From JAFDVN01 sp964472275 (GTDB lineage Bacteria > Acidobacteriota > Holophagae > Holophagales > Holophagaceae), in NCBI GenBank assembly GCA_964472275.1, contig CAYYJN010000001.1, positions 28,882 through 92,881 of the forward strand: a stretch of 64,000 nucleotides of DNA. The letters are read 5' to 3'. Position numbers and translations under genes: made by a program. Shown piece after piece: positions 9,919 through 16,919 of the stretch. The notes under the pieces are model-generated. The model was not told the origin of the DNA, did not search any database, and was given only the letters and a program-made list of their open reading frames with translations. Numbering within the stretch: position 1 is the stretch's first letter; every line of letters begins with the position of its first letter.

Positions 9919-10535
9919 ACGGGATGCTGGACGAGACGATGATCCATGGGCCGCTCATCCTCGCGAGCGGCAGCCCGCGCCGGGTCCAGTGGCTGGAGGC
10001 CTTGCGCATCCCCTTCGAGAAGCAGGCGCCGGATGTGGACGAGACGCCGCTACTGGACGAGCCCGCGTCGGACATGGTGCTGCGCCTCGCGGAAACAAAG
10101 GCCGAAGTCATCGCCCGCCGCCACCCCGGCCGTTGGGTGCTGGCCGCGGACACCACCGTGGCGCTGGACGAGCATGTGCTGGGCAAGCCCGTGGACCAGG
10201 ATGACGCGGTGCGCATGCTGATGCTGCTCCAGGACCGCGTCCACCAAGTCCACACGGGCCTCTGCCTGCGCCGGGATCAGGAGGTCCACAGCTTCGTGGA
10301 CACGGCGGGCGTCCATTTCCGCCACCTGAGCGAGGCCCAGGCCCGGTGGTACGCGGCCACCGGCGAGCCCATGGACAAGGCGGGCGCCTACGCGATCCAA
10401 GGCATCGGCGCGCTCTTCGTCGCTTCCGTGGAAGGCAGTTTCGCCACGGTCATGGGGCTCCCCGTGGAACGGATGTCGGAACTCCTGGATCGCTTGGGGC
10501 TGTTATCGCTCTGGTTGAAATTGCCGATCGCCTGA
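9915..10535 (+). CDS. maf: Maf-like nucleotide pyrophosphatase
   Basis: House-cleaning nucleoside triphosphate pyrophosphatase of the Maf/Ham1 fold, which hydrolyses non-canonical or modified NTPs. The 206-residue protein begins with the family signature ILASGSPRRVQWL, then has the metal-binding region VDETP and the AADTTVAL motif, and near the end the DKAGAYAIQGIG signature. The start is the ATG overlapping the lnt stop (ATGA). The C-terminus (LLSLWLKLPIA) is slightly longer and more hydrophobic than usual. Exact nucleotide specificity (dTTP/UTP class or m7GTP class) is not assigned. Confidence 0.92.
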   Translation: MNGMLDETMIHGPLILASGSPRRVQWLEALRIPFEKQAPDVDETPLLDEPASDMVLRLAETKAEVIARRHPGRWVLAADTTVALDEHVLGKPVDQDDAVRMLMLLQDRVHQVHTGLCLRRDQEVHSFVDTAGVHFRHLSEAQARWYAATGEPMDKAGAYAIQGIGALFVASVEGSFATVMGLPVERMSELLDRLGLLSLWLKLPIA

Positions 10536-10601
10536 TCCCTTGCCGGAAGCCTGGAAGCGCAGTAATTTTCCCAGGCACACTCCAGCAGAATGGGAGGCCC
10601 C

Positions 10602-11642
10602 ATGGCTTCAGGTCCGAGCAGGCCCAGCGTCCTCGCCGTGGACGACACCGCCACTAACCTGGCCATGATCAAGGCCATCCTCCGGGATGAGTGCGACCTC
10701 TCGACGGCGTCGAGCGGCGAAGAGGCGCTGGCGCGCATGTCGGACGGCGCGGCGCCCGCCCTCGTTCTGCTGGACATCGGCATGCCGGGGATGGACGGCC
10801 TGGAGGTCTGCCGCCGCATGAAGCAGGACCCGAAGCTCCACCGGGTGCCCGTCATCTTCATCACCGCCATGGGCGAAATCGCCGACGAGGCCGCCGGGTT
10901 CGAAGCCGGAGCCGTGGACTACATCGCCAAGCCCTTCAGCGCCTCCGTCGTCCGCGCGCGGGTGAAGACCCATCTCGCGCTCGCGGATCAGCGGCGCGCG
11001 CTGGAGGACGAGGTCGTCTCCCGCACCAAGGAGTTGAAGCGCTCCCGGCTGGAGATCATCCGCCGCCTGGGCCGCGCCGCGGGCTACCGGGACGACGATT
11101 CCGGCATGTCCGTGATCCGCATGAGCCACTACGCGGCGATGGTCGCCCGCGCCATCGGGCTGGACGAGGAGACGGCGGACACGCTCTTCCACGCCGCGCC
11201 GCTCCACGACATCGGCAAGATCGGCATCTCCGAATCCATCCTCCGCAAGCCGGGTCCACTCAACGACGAGGAATGGCGGCTGATGAAGGAGCACACGACC
11301 ATCGGCGCGCTCATCATCGGCAAGCACGAGGATCCGCTGCTGGAAATGGCCCGGATCATCGCCTGGTCCCATCACGAGAAATGGGATGGGACCGGCTACC
11401 CGCAAGGGCTCGAAGGCGAGGACATCCCCCTTCCCGGGCGCATCGTCGCCCTGGCGGATGTGTTCGATTCGCTCACCAGCGTGCGCCCCTACAAAGGCGC
11501 GTGGGAGCCTTCGGAAGCCTTCAACCTCATCCGGAAAGCCGCAGGCACCCACTTCGAGCCGCGCCTCGTGGACGCCTTCCTCGCGCTGGAGAAGGACATC
11601 CTCGCCGTGCGGGAGAAGTATCCCGATCCACCGGCGCTCTGA
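10602..11642 (+). CDS. Response regulator with HD-GYP phosphodiesterase output
   Basis: Two-component receiver coupled to a cyclic-di-GMP phosphodiesterase domain. In 346 residues the receiver occupies about 10-125, with the acidic pair in LAVDDTATN, the phospho-acceptor Asp in VLLDIGMPGMDG and the conserved Lys in YIAKPF. A short helical linker (about 130-155) follows. The HD-GYP domain shows HDIGK, HHEKWDGTGYPQGL (the GYP motif intact) and ALADVFDSLTS. GGGAGG sits 4 bases before the chosen ATG; an ATG 12 bases earlier overlaps that site. No sensor kinase gene is adjacent, so its partner is elsewhere. It converges with the respiratory operon, only 6 bases apart. Confidence 0.93.
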   Translation: MASGPSRPSVLAVDDTATNLAMIKAILRDECDLSTASSGEEALARMSDGAAPALVLLDIGMPGMDGLEVCRRMKQDPKLHRVPVIFITAMGEIADEAAGFEAGAVDYIAKPFSASVVRARVKTHLALADQRRALEDEVVSRTKELKRSRLEIIRRLGRAAGYRDDDSGMSVIRMSHYAAMVARAIGLDEETADTLFHAAPLHDIGKIGISESILRKPGPLNDEEWRLMKEHTTIGALIIGKHEDPLLEMARIIAWSHHEKWDGTGYPQGLEGEDIPLPGRIVALADVFDSLTSVRPYKGAWEPSEAFNLIRKAAGTHFEPRLVDAFLALEKDILAVREKYPDPPAL

Positions 11643-11648
11643 GCCGCG

Positions 11649-11843
11649 TCAGCTCCGGTAGCCGTCCGCGCCCTTCTTGACGCCCTTGGGATCGAAATCC
11701 TCGAGCATGCGGTACTTCACGCCTTCCACATCCTTGAACTGCCCGGCACGGATGGCCCAGACGGCGATGAGGACGAAGCCCGCCGCGAAGGCGAGGCCCA
11801 CGGCGGTGAAAGCGATGATCAATACCCAGTGGGTGGGTTCCAT
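11649..11843 (-). CDS. ccoS: CcoS/FixS-like cbb3 oxidase maturation protein
   Basis: Small single-helix membrane protein needed in other bacteria to insert haem b and copper into CcoN. The 64-residue product has one N-terminal helix and then AIRAGQFKDVEGVKYRMLEDFD, matching the CcoS pattern of a helix followed by SGQFDDLEGPAxRIL. It is the last gene of the respiratory operon whose first gene is ccoN, supporting the assignment. The partner maturation genes ccoG and ccoI are not in the window. Confidence 0.82.
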   Translation of the reverse strand: MEPTHWVLIIAFTAVGLAFAAGFVLIAVWAIRAGQFKDVEGVKYRMLEDFDPKGVKKGADGYRS

Positions 11844-11869
11844 GGGAGCCCCTCCGGTCTAAAGGTGGA

Positions 11870-12055
11870 TCAGTTGTTCGCCACGAGGAAGAGGTTGAAC
11901 TTCCAGGCGATGAGGACGGGGACGAACAGCATCAGGATGAGGAAGACCACGCAGCGCGCCAGGATCCAATTCTCCTTCAGGATCTGGCGGACGCTGATGG
12001 GGCCTTCTTCGGCCTCATCCTGGGGGGTGGCGTGGTTCTGATCGAGTTCGCTCAT
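11870..12055 (-). CDS. Small single-helix membrane protein of the respiratory operon
   Basis: Unrecognised 61-residue protein. The first 25 residues are acidic and polar (ELDQNHATPQDEAEEG), followed by one membrane helix near residues 35-55 (VVFLILMLFVPVLIAW). It sits between another small membrane protein gene and ccoS, all on the same strand with short gaps and SD-like sequence upstream. It could be an accessory subunit of the oxidase or the bc-type complex, comparable only by position and size to CcoQ/CcoH. No motif supports a specific function. Confidence 0.65.
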   Translation of the reverse strand: MSELDQNHATPQDEAEEGPISVRQILKENWILARCVVFLILMLFVPVLIAWKFNLFLVANN

Positions 12056-12076
12056 GGGGCTTCCTCCTGGTTCCGG

Positions 12077-12211
12077 TCAGGCTTCGGCGACCATGCCGAA
12101 CAGGCCGACGAGGGCCAGCACGCATCCGAAGAAGATGAAGAACATGAAGTACCGCAGCATGATCAAGTAGCTGCTGACCTTGGGCTCGGCATTCTTGGCG
12201 GGGGCGGCCAT
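12077..12211 (-). CDS. Very small membrane protein of the respiratory operon (44 residues)
   Basis: Short gene in the gap between the FlpD-like gene and the 61-residue membrane protein gene. The product is MAAPAKNAEPKVSSYLIM followed by a strongly hydrophobic segment with several Phe residues and the end GMVAEA; one membrane helix about residues 15-40. GGAGACGAC lies just upstream of the ATG. Size, helix and operon position suggest an accessory subunit of the respiratory complex. No homologue is recognised. Confidence 0.6.
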   Translation of the reverse strand: MAAPAKNAEPKVSSYLIMLRYFMFFIFFGCVLALVGLFGMVAEA

Positions 12212-12219
12212 GTCGTCTC

Positions 12220-12636
12220 CTAGCTGCTCTGGCCGCCGAGGGCGGCGACGGAGTCCTTGAAGCCCTTGAGGGCCTCCAGGAAGGGGGTCTTGTCCTTCAT
12301 GGTGAGGAAGAACATGCCCACCTTGCGCTTGTCGGTGGTCTTGCGGAGTTTCGGATTGCGCTCGCCTTCAAGGCGGGCGCGGATCATGAGGTTGCCCGTG
12401 CGGTAGTGGCAGTCGCCGATGGCGCAGCCGCACACGAAGGTGGCGTCGGCGCCCTTGGTGAGGGCCATCTCCATCTGGGTGGGCTTCACCATGCCCGAGC
12501 AGGGCAGGATCACGACCTTGACCTCGGGATCGTCCAAGAGCGCCTTGTGCTCGTCAATCATGTCCTGGATGGGGATGGAGCGCTGGCAGACGAAGCCGAC
12601 GATCACCTTGTTCTTCTTCTCGACGGTGTCGGTCAT
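12220..12636 (-). CDS. FlpD/MvhD-like iron-sulfur electron-transfer protein
   Basis: Matches the delta subunit of methyl-viologen-reducing hydrogenase (MvhD/FlpD), which carries a [2Fe-2S] cluster and hands electrons to heterodisulfide-reductase-like flavoproteins. In 138 residues the family features are ILPCSGMVKPTQMEMALTKGAD and FVCGCAIGDCHYRTGN. Cysteines lie at 17, 46, 69, 71 and 76; the usual N-terminal CxxC is reduced to one Cys (VCQRS). The gene starts one base after the stop of the cytochrome b-ferredoxin fusion gene, so coexpression and physical interaction are likely. No hydrogenase or HdrA gene is near. Finding it inside a Rieske/cytochrome b/cbb3 operon is unusual and suggests a soluble low-potential electron branch. 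Confidence 0.82.
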   Translation of the reverse strand: MTDTVEKKNKVIVGFVCQRSIPIQDMIDEHKALLDDPEVKVVILPCSGMVKPTQMEMALTKGADATFVCGCAIGDCHYRTGNLMIRARLEGERNPKLRKTTDKRKVGMFFLTMKDKTPFLEALKGFKDSVAALGGQSS

Positions 12637-12637
12637 C

Positions 12638-13894
12638 TCAGGCTCCCTGGTTCAGGAGGGCCGCCAGATCGGCCTCGATGGTCTTGGAATGGGTGTGCGG
12701 CAGCTCGATGGCGAGGAAGGGGCAGGCGCCCACGCAGACGCCGCATTGGGAGCAGCGGGCCTCGTTCACCACGGCGAGGAGCTTGAACTTGGAGCCAGGT
12801 GCGCGCTCCACCATGTCAATGGCCTCGAAGGGGCAATCCAGCGAGCAGAAGGTGCAGCCCGTGCACTTGGCCTCGGTGACTTCCGCGATGTTGTCGCGGA
12901 TCTCCTTGGGGTAGAAGGGGGCCACGAGCAGCAGGGCCACGGCGATGCCGAGGATCGCCCACGCCCAACCCGCGCCCAGCTTGTCAATGAGGTAGTACGG
13001 GAACATGTACCAGGCGTCGTAGCGGATGTTCGACACCAGGTTGCCGATGTGGGCCGGCGCGTCCGAGGCGATGTAGTCCTTGTACTGGGTGATGCGCGGA
13101 TCCGACCCGTACTTCGTGAGCAGCTCCTGGGTGATGTTCACGGCCGGGTAGGTGCCGGCGGCGGCCAGGATGAAGCCGAAGGTGAGGAAGTTCGTCGCGC
13201 GCGAAGGCGTGACGGCCGGGTATTTGAGGCGGATGAAGTGGACCCAGATCAGCACGAAGATGAGCGTCGCGCCGGCGATGTGGAAGAAGAAGAACCGGGT
13301 CAGCGTGTAGTCGGTGATCTGGCCGCCGGCGACGAAGAAGTCGGCCAGCCAGTTGCCGACGAGCGGCAGGGACTTGAAGAACTCCTGGGTCAGGACGACG
13401 AGCGCGTAGGCGCGGTTGTCCCACACGAGGAGGTAGCCCGTGATGCCGACGAAGAGCAGCACGGCGAGCAAGCCCACGCCGGAGATCCAGGGCAGCCAGC
13501 GCCAGGAGCGGTGGCGATCCGTAAAGTAGACGCGAAGCATGTGCAGCACCGTGGCGATCATCATGCCGGCGGCGCCCCAGCGGTGGATGCCGCGCACGAC
13601 GGCGCCGTAGGGGATGCCCGTGGCGGCGTTGGTGGCGTCCGTCACCCACTTGCCATCCACCTGGGAGAGCACCGGTAGGCTGGTGATGTAGTTCACCGAG
13701 GACCAGGCTCGCTCCAGCGTGGGAATGTAGTACATCCACAGCATGATTCCGCTGAAGATGAGGAACCAGAAGATGTAGAGCGGCAGCGCCCCGTGGAAGT
13801 ACAGGGGGTTGTGCTCCTGGGTCGTCAGGGCGTTCAGCCCCTTCTCGAAGCTGACCGTCAGGCTCTTGGTGGTCTTGAGGAATTTGCGGTACAT
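12638..13894 (-). CDS. Cytochrome b fused to a C-terminal 2x[4Fe-4S] ferredoxin domain
   Basis: Membrane quinol-oxidoreductase cytochrome b with both haem pairs present: His104/His118 in one helix and His205/His219 in another, each 14 residues apart. Further helices follow, with a Qo-like segment DAWYMFPYY (293-301) in which the usual PEWY glutamate is Ala. Residues about 340-400 form a bacterial ferredoxin domain with two complete CxxCxxCxxxCP sets (Cys344/347/350/354 and Cys381/384/387/391). Total 418 residues. The ferredoxin part would lie on the cytoplasmic or N side if the last helix ends there. The FlpD-like gene follows after one base, suggesting transfer between this domain and FlpD. 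Canonical bc1 or b6f complexes have no such domain. Confidence 0.88.
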   Translation of the reverse strand: MYRKFLKTTKSLTVSFEKGLNALTTQEHNPLYFHGALPLYIFWFLIFSGIMLWMYYIPTLERAWSSVNYITSLPVLSQVDGKWVTDATNAATGIPYGAVVRGIHRWGAAGMMIATVLHMLRVYFTDRHRSWRWLPWISGVGLLAVLLFVGITGYLLVWDNRAYALVVLTQEFFKSLPLVGNWLADFFVAGGQITDYTLTRFFFFHIAGATLIFVLIWVHFIRLKYPAVTPSRATNFLTFGFILAAAGTYPAVNITQELLTKYGSDPRITQYKDYIASDAPAHIGNLVSNIRYDAWYMFPYYLIDKLGAGWAWAILGIAVALLLVAPFYPKEIRDNIAEVTEAKCTGCTFCSLDCPFEAIDMVERAPGSKFKLLAVVNEARCSQCGVCVGACPFLAIELPHTHSKTIEADLAALLNQGA

Positions 13895-13913
13895 GGCGGC
13901 CTCTACTCCTCTA

Positions 13914-14279
13914 CTACTCTTCGACCTGCGTCTTCACGCGGGTGAGGTAGGCGGTGCCGATGTCGGCGATGGCGCCCACGATGAAGGCCCAACCCATCCA
14001 CTTCACGACATTGAACTGCTCGAAGGGGTTGTCGTTGGTGCTCAGGTGCTGGGGATTGAAATGCTTGATGTAGGGGAGATTCTCCACCTTCAGGGGCAGG
14101 ACCGCGTCCAGCGCCGCGTTGAGGAAATGCGGCATGTGGTCGCGGACCATGGAGGTGAACGGCGGCCCGTGGAGCACATCGTTCAGCTCGGTGGCGATGG
14201 CGCTGGCGGCCAGGAAGTAGAAGATCACCAGGCCTGTGAGCAGGAAGATCCAGCCGAAGGTGTTGCGGGTCTTGTTCAC
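13914..14279 (-). CDS. Small two-helix membrane protein of the respiratory operon
   Basis: Unrecognised 121-residue protein. It has an N-terminal membrane helix (IFLLTGLVIFYFLAASAIA), a hydrophilic central region of about 70 residues and a second helix near the C-terminus (VVKWMGWAFIVGAIADIGTA). The start is a GTG three bases past the preceding stop, with GAGAGG 6 bases upstream. It lies between the two cytochrome b genes (after one more small gene), so it may be a structural subunit of the bc-type complex. No cofactor-binding motif is visible. Confidence 0.65.
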   Translation of the reverse strand: MNKTRNTFGWIFLLTGLVIFYFLAASAIATELNDVLHGPPFTSMVRDHMPHFLNAALDAVLPLKVENLPYIKHFNPQHLSTNDNPFEQFNVVKWMGWAFIVGAIADIGTAYLTRVKTQVEE

Positions 14280-14281
14280 GA

Positions 14282-14572
14282 TCAGCCTCTCGAAGAGCCG
14301 TGACGGATGAGGAAGAAGCGGTCCGCCCATTTCTGGAAGAAAGGTCGCGGCTGGAGGATCGAGCCGCGGTTGCATTCCTCCGCGTAGACGGTGACGCCCA
14401 GGGCCAGCAGCAGGGCCAGGAAGAGCGTCACGGCCAGGGTGACTCCGATGTAGGTGACGAGGTCCGGGGCGGCGAAGAATTCCCGCCAGCGCGCGATGCT
14501 CTGGCTCAGCAGGACGACGGCGAGCACGATGGCCGTCCACTTGCTGATGCTCACGCGCCTGGGGTCATACAT
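14282..14572 (-). CDS. Small membrane protein of the respiratory operon
   Basis: Unrecognised 96-residue protein with two hydrophobic segments (about residues 12-28 and 38-62) and a basic, aromatic C-terminal tail (FFQKWADRFFLIRHG). A strong ribosome site AAGGAGGA lies upstream. It is immediately downstream of the 555-residue cytochrome b gene and abuts the next small gene. One cysteine (AEECNRG) is present but no binding motif. A subunit or assembly factor of the complex is the simplest reading. Confidence 0.62.
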   Translation of the reverse strand: MYDPRRVSISKWTAIVLAVVLLSQSIARWREFFAAPDLVTYIGVTLAVTLFLALLLALGVTVYAEECNRGSILQPRPFFQKWADRFFLIRHGSSRG

Positions 14573-14590
14573 GCCGTTCGTCCTCCTTTC

Positions 14591-16258
14591 CTAAGCCTGG
14601 GCCGCGGGGGCCGGGGCAGCCTTGGGCTTGGCCTTGGCCGCCTCGGCGTCCTGCTTCGCGTCGCGCTTAGCGCCCCACCGCTTTATGCCGACCACGAACC
14701 CGAGGGCGGGGATGGCCAGCCATGCGATGGCGTGTAAGCGCCAGAGCTCCATGCCGTGGGGCTTGCCCGCGGCCGTGACGATCTCGTTGGTGTGCCAGAG
14801 GTTCAGCGTCGCGCGGTTGGATTCCAGCCAGCCGTAGGCCTGGTCGAGGGTCATGCCCTTTGCGGCCATGAGCTGCTGGGCGGCGTCCTTGGCGATGACA
14901 TTGTGCTCGCGGATGTCGCCGAAGTAGTGGTAAAGCGTGTTCGCCACCATGGAGACCGCGATGAACGCCACGAAGAAGATGTGGAAGGTCTCCCACCACC
15001 GCTTGTTGTCGCGCTTCATCACATAGGCCCAGTCCTGGAAGTAGCCGATGAGCAGGAAGAGGCCCATCGAGTAGTACCAGAGCGGCGGATCGCGGTGGAT
15101 GTCGGCGATCTCGTTGATGATGAGGAAGCTGAACAGCACGAAGTAAATCAGGCCGCCGATGCCGATCCAGTTGAAGATCTGGCGCTGGCCCCACTTCGAC
15201 TCGGGGCGGCGGTCCATGAAGAGCGCGAAGATCACGATGAAGGGGATGCCCACCGTGAGGATCGTCGCCAGGTAGGGGTCCTGGAGCTTCAGCATCTGGT
15301 ACATCGCGAGGAAGTACCAGTCCGACAGGATCGGGTTGGGCGTCACCTCGGGGTTGGCCGGGCTGCCCTGCGCCGCCGGAATGAAGATGGCGACGGCGAT
15401 GATCGTCAGGAAGATGATCAGCTTGGTCCAGCGCCCGATGTTCATGCGCTTGAAGTCGCGGTGGTAGACCCGCAGTTCGAAGAAGATCATCAGCACGAAG
15501 CTGAGCATGAAGTGGAACGCGTAGAAGCGCGTCACCGTCGCGGGGCCGATGGAGGTGCCGCCGAGCAGCACCTGGGCCGTGGTCTTGCCCTGGTTCGTCG
15601 CGTTGATGAAGTCGCCACCCGGGATCCATCTGGGATTCTTGTCCAGGTAGGTCGGGAAGGTGGCCATCACCTTGGTCGCCCACAGGGCGCGCTGGTTCCA
15701 GATCAGCAGGTAGCCGGTGAGGCCGGAGTACATGCCGACGATGAGGATGAGGAGCGCCACCATGAAGCTCAGCTCATGGCCGCCCTTGTAGCCGCCCGTG
15801 AACCAGATGCGGTAGACGCGCATCGTCGCCAGGATGATGAAGGCGTCCGCGCCGTACTTGTGGAGGCCGCGGGCCAGCGAGCCGATGGGGAAGGCCCCGA
15901 TCTTCCAGTTCGTCATGATGCGCTCGATGGAGCCGAACGCCTGGTTGGTGTCGGGGATGTAGAAGATCATGAGCAGCACGCCGCTGCCGATCACCAGCAT
16001 CCAGACCCAGTACCACATGCCGCCGATGGCGTACCACGGGTTGGTCTTGGCCTTCTCGACATGGCTCTCGTCGAAGAGGTCCATCTTCTCCCAGCGGTCC
16101 TGGAGCCAGCCCCAGAGGTTCGCGGGGGCGTCGAGGATGCCGTGGTACCAGTGGCCGATGGGACCGCGCTTGGCGATCAGGCCCCGGAGGAAGCCCGTCG
16201 TGGAGAGGAAGGCTCGGGCGAAGAGGCCAGGCTTGGGGGTCATCGTGAGCTCAGCCAA
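14591..16258 (-). CDS. Cytochrome b-like quinol oxidoreductase subunit lacking one haem-ligand pair
   Basis: A 555-residue cytochrome b/b6 homologue with about eight or more helices and a basic Ala/Pro/Lys-rich tail. One axial pair is intact (His133 in ARGLHKYGADAF and His249 in FYAFHFML). The positions 14 residues on, where the second pair should be, are Arg147 (LATMRVYR) and Arg263 (ELRVYHRD). By alignment with classical cytochrome b the missing ligands belong to haem bH on the N side. The Qo motif reads LSDWYFLAMY (312-315 SDWY). The start is a TTG with AGGAGG 5 bases upstream, overlapping the Rieske stop by 8 bases; an ATG 15 bases in is the alternative. Haem content must be tested experimentally. 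Confidence 0.87.
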   Translation of the reverse strand: MAELTMTPKPGLFARAFLSTTGFLRGLIAKRGPIGHWYHGILDAPANLWGWLQDRWEKMDLFDESHVEKAKTNPWYAIGGMWYWVWMLVIGSGVLLMIFYIPDTNQAFGSIERIMTNWKIGAFPIGSLARGLHKYGADAFIILATMRVYRIWFTGGYKGGHELSFMVALLILIVGMYSGLTGYLLIWNQRALWATKVMATFPTYLDKNPRWIPGGDFINATNQGKTTAQVLLGGTSIGPATVTRFYAFHFMLSFVLMIFFELRVYHRDFKRMNIGRWTKLIIFLTIIAVAIFIPAAQGSPANPEVTPNPILSDWYFLAMYQMLKLQDPYLATILTVGIPFIVIFALFMDRRPESKWGQRQIFNWIGIGGLIYFVLFSFLIINEIADIHRDPPLWYYSMGLFLLIGYFQDWAYVMKRDNKRWWETFHIFFVAFIAVSMVANTLYHYFGDIREHNVIAKDAAQQLMAAKGMTLDQAYGWLESNRATLNLWHTNEIVTAAGKPHGMELWRLHAIAWLAIPALGFVVGIKRWGAKRDAKQDAEAAKAKPKAAPAPAAQA

Positions 16259-16907
16259 CGCCGCCTCCTTCCGTATCGGTGATCAGGATCTTGCCGTCCT
16301 TGATGTCGAAGGACATGGTGCGGGGAGGCCGGGGCGCGGGGCCCGAGACGACCTTGCCCCTCAGCTTGTCGAAAGCCTTGCCATCCACCGTGCCCGCGAT
16401 GTCCTGGGTGTGGGTGGGATCGTACACCGACAGGTGGCAGGGGCAGGCGAAGTAGGGATGGAAGGGCAGCGGCGCGAGGTAGTTGTAGCCGCCGTGCAGC
16501 ACATCCCGATCCGGCACGAAGTTGAAGGTGCAGCCCAGGTGCGGGCAGATGCGCTGGACGATCAGGTAGAAGTTCTTGGGATCGCTCTTGTCCGTCACGA
16601 ACTCATCGGGAAGGCGCAGCACGAAGCCCGGGATCTTGGCGCCCTGGGTCTTGCGGCTGCTGTATTCCACCGAGTTGCGGACATAGATGAAGTCCTTGCA
16701 GGCCCAGGGGGTCGTAAGCTCGGAGAGCTCGGCCGCGACCTGCGGCGGGCTCGGGGCCGTGTCCGGCGGGGCCATCATGGAGTCCAGGCCGCCCGCCATC
16801 GTGGGCTTGAAGTAGCGGAGGATGGAGTGCATGGCGAGCACAGCGCCCCCGATGATGGGGATGGTGGTCGCGGCCTTCAGGAAGGTGCGTCGGGTGTTCT
16901 CGTTCAT
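16251..16907 (-). CDS. Rieske [2Fe-2S] protein of a bc-type complex
   Basis: High-potential iron-sulfur subunit that takes one electron from quinol at the Qo site. The 218-residue protein has an N-terminal twin-arginine-like signal anchor (NENTRRTFLKAATTIPIIGG) and the Rieske ligand boxes CPHLGC and CPCHLS, separated by about 37 residues, so all four cluster ligands and the disulfide cysteines are present. It lies directly before and overlaps the 555-residue cytochrome b gene and follows the dihaem cytochrome c gene, the arrangement expected for a quinol:cytochrome c oxidoreductase. Confidence 0.93.
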   Translation of the reverse strand: MNENTRRTFLKAATTIPIIGGAVLAMHSILRYFKPTMAGGLDSMMAPPDTAPSPPQVAAELSELTTPWACKDFIYVRNSVEYSSRKTQGAKIPGFVLRLPDEFVTDKSDPKNFYLIVQRICPHLGCTFNFVPDRDVLHGGYNYLAPLPFHPYFACPCHLSVYDPTHTQDIAGTVDGKAFDKLRGKVVSGPAPRPPRTMSFDIKDGKILITDTEGGGVG

Positions 16908-16919
16908 CCTGGGCCTCCT

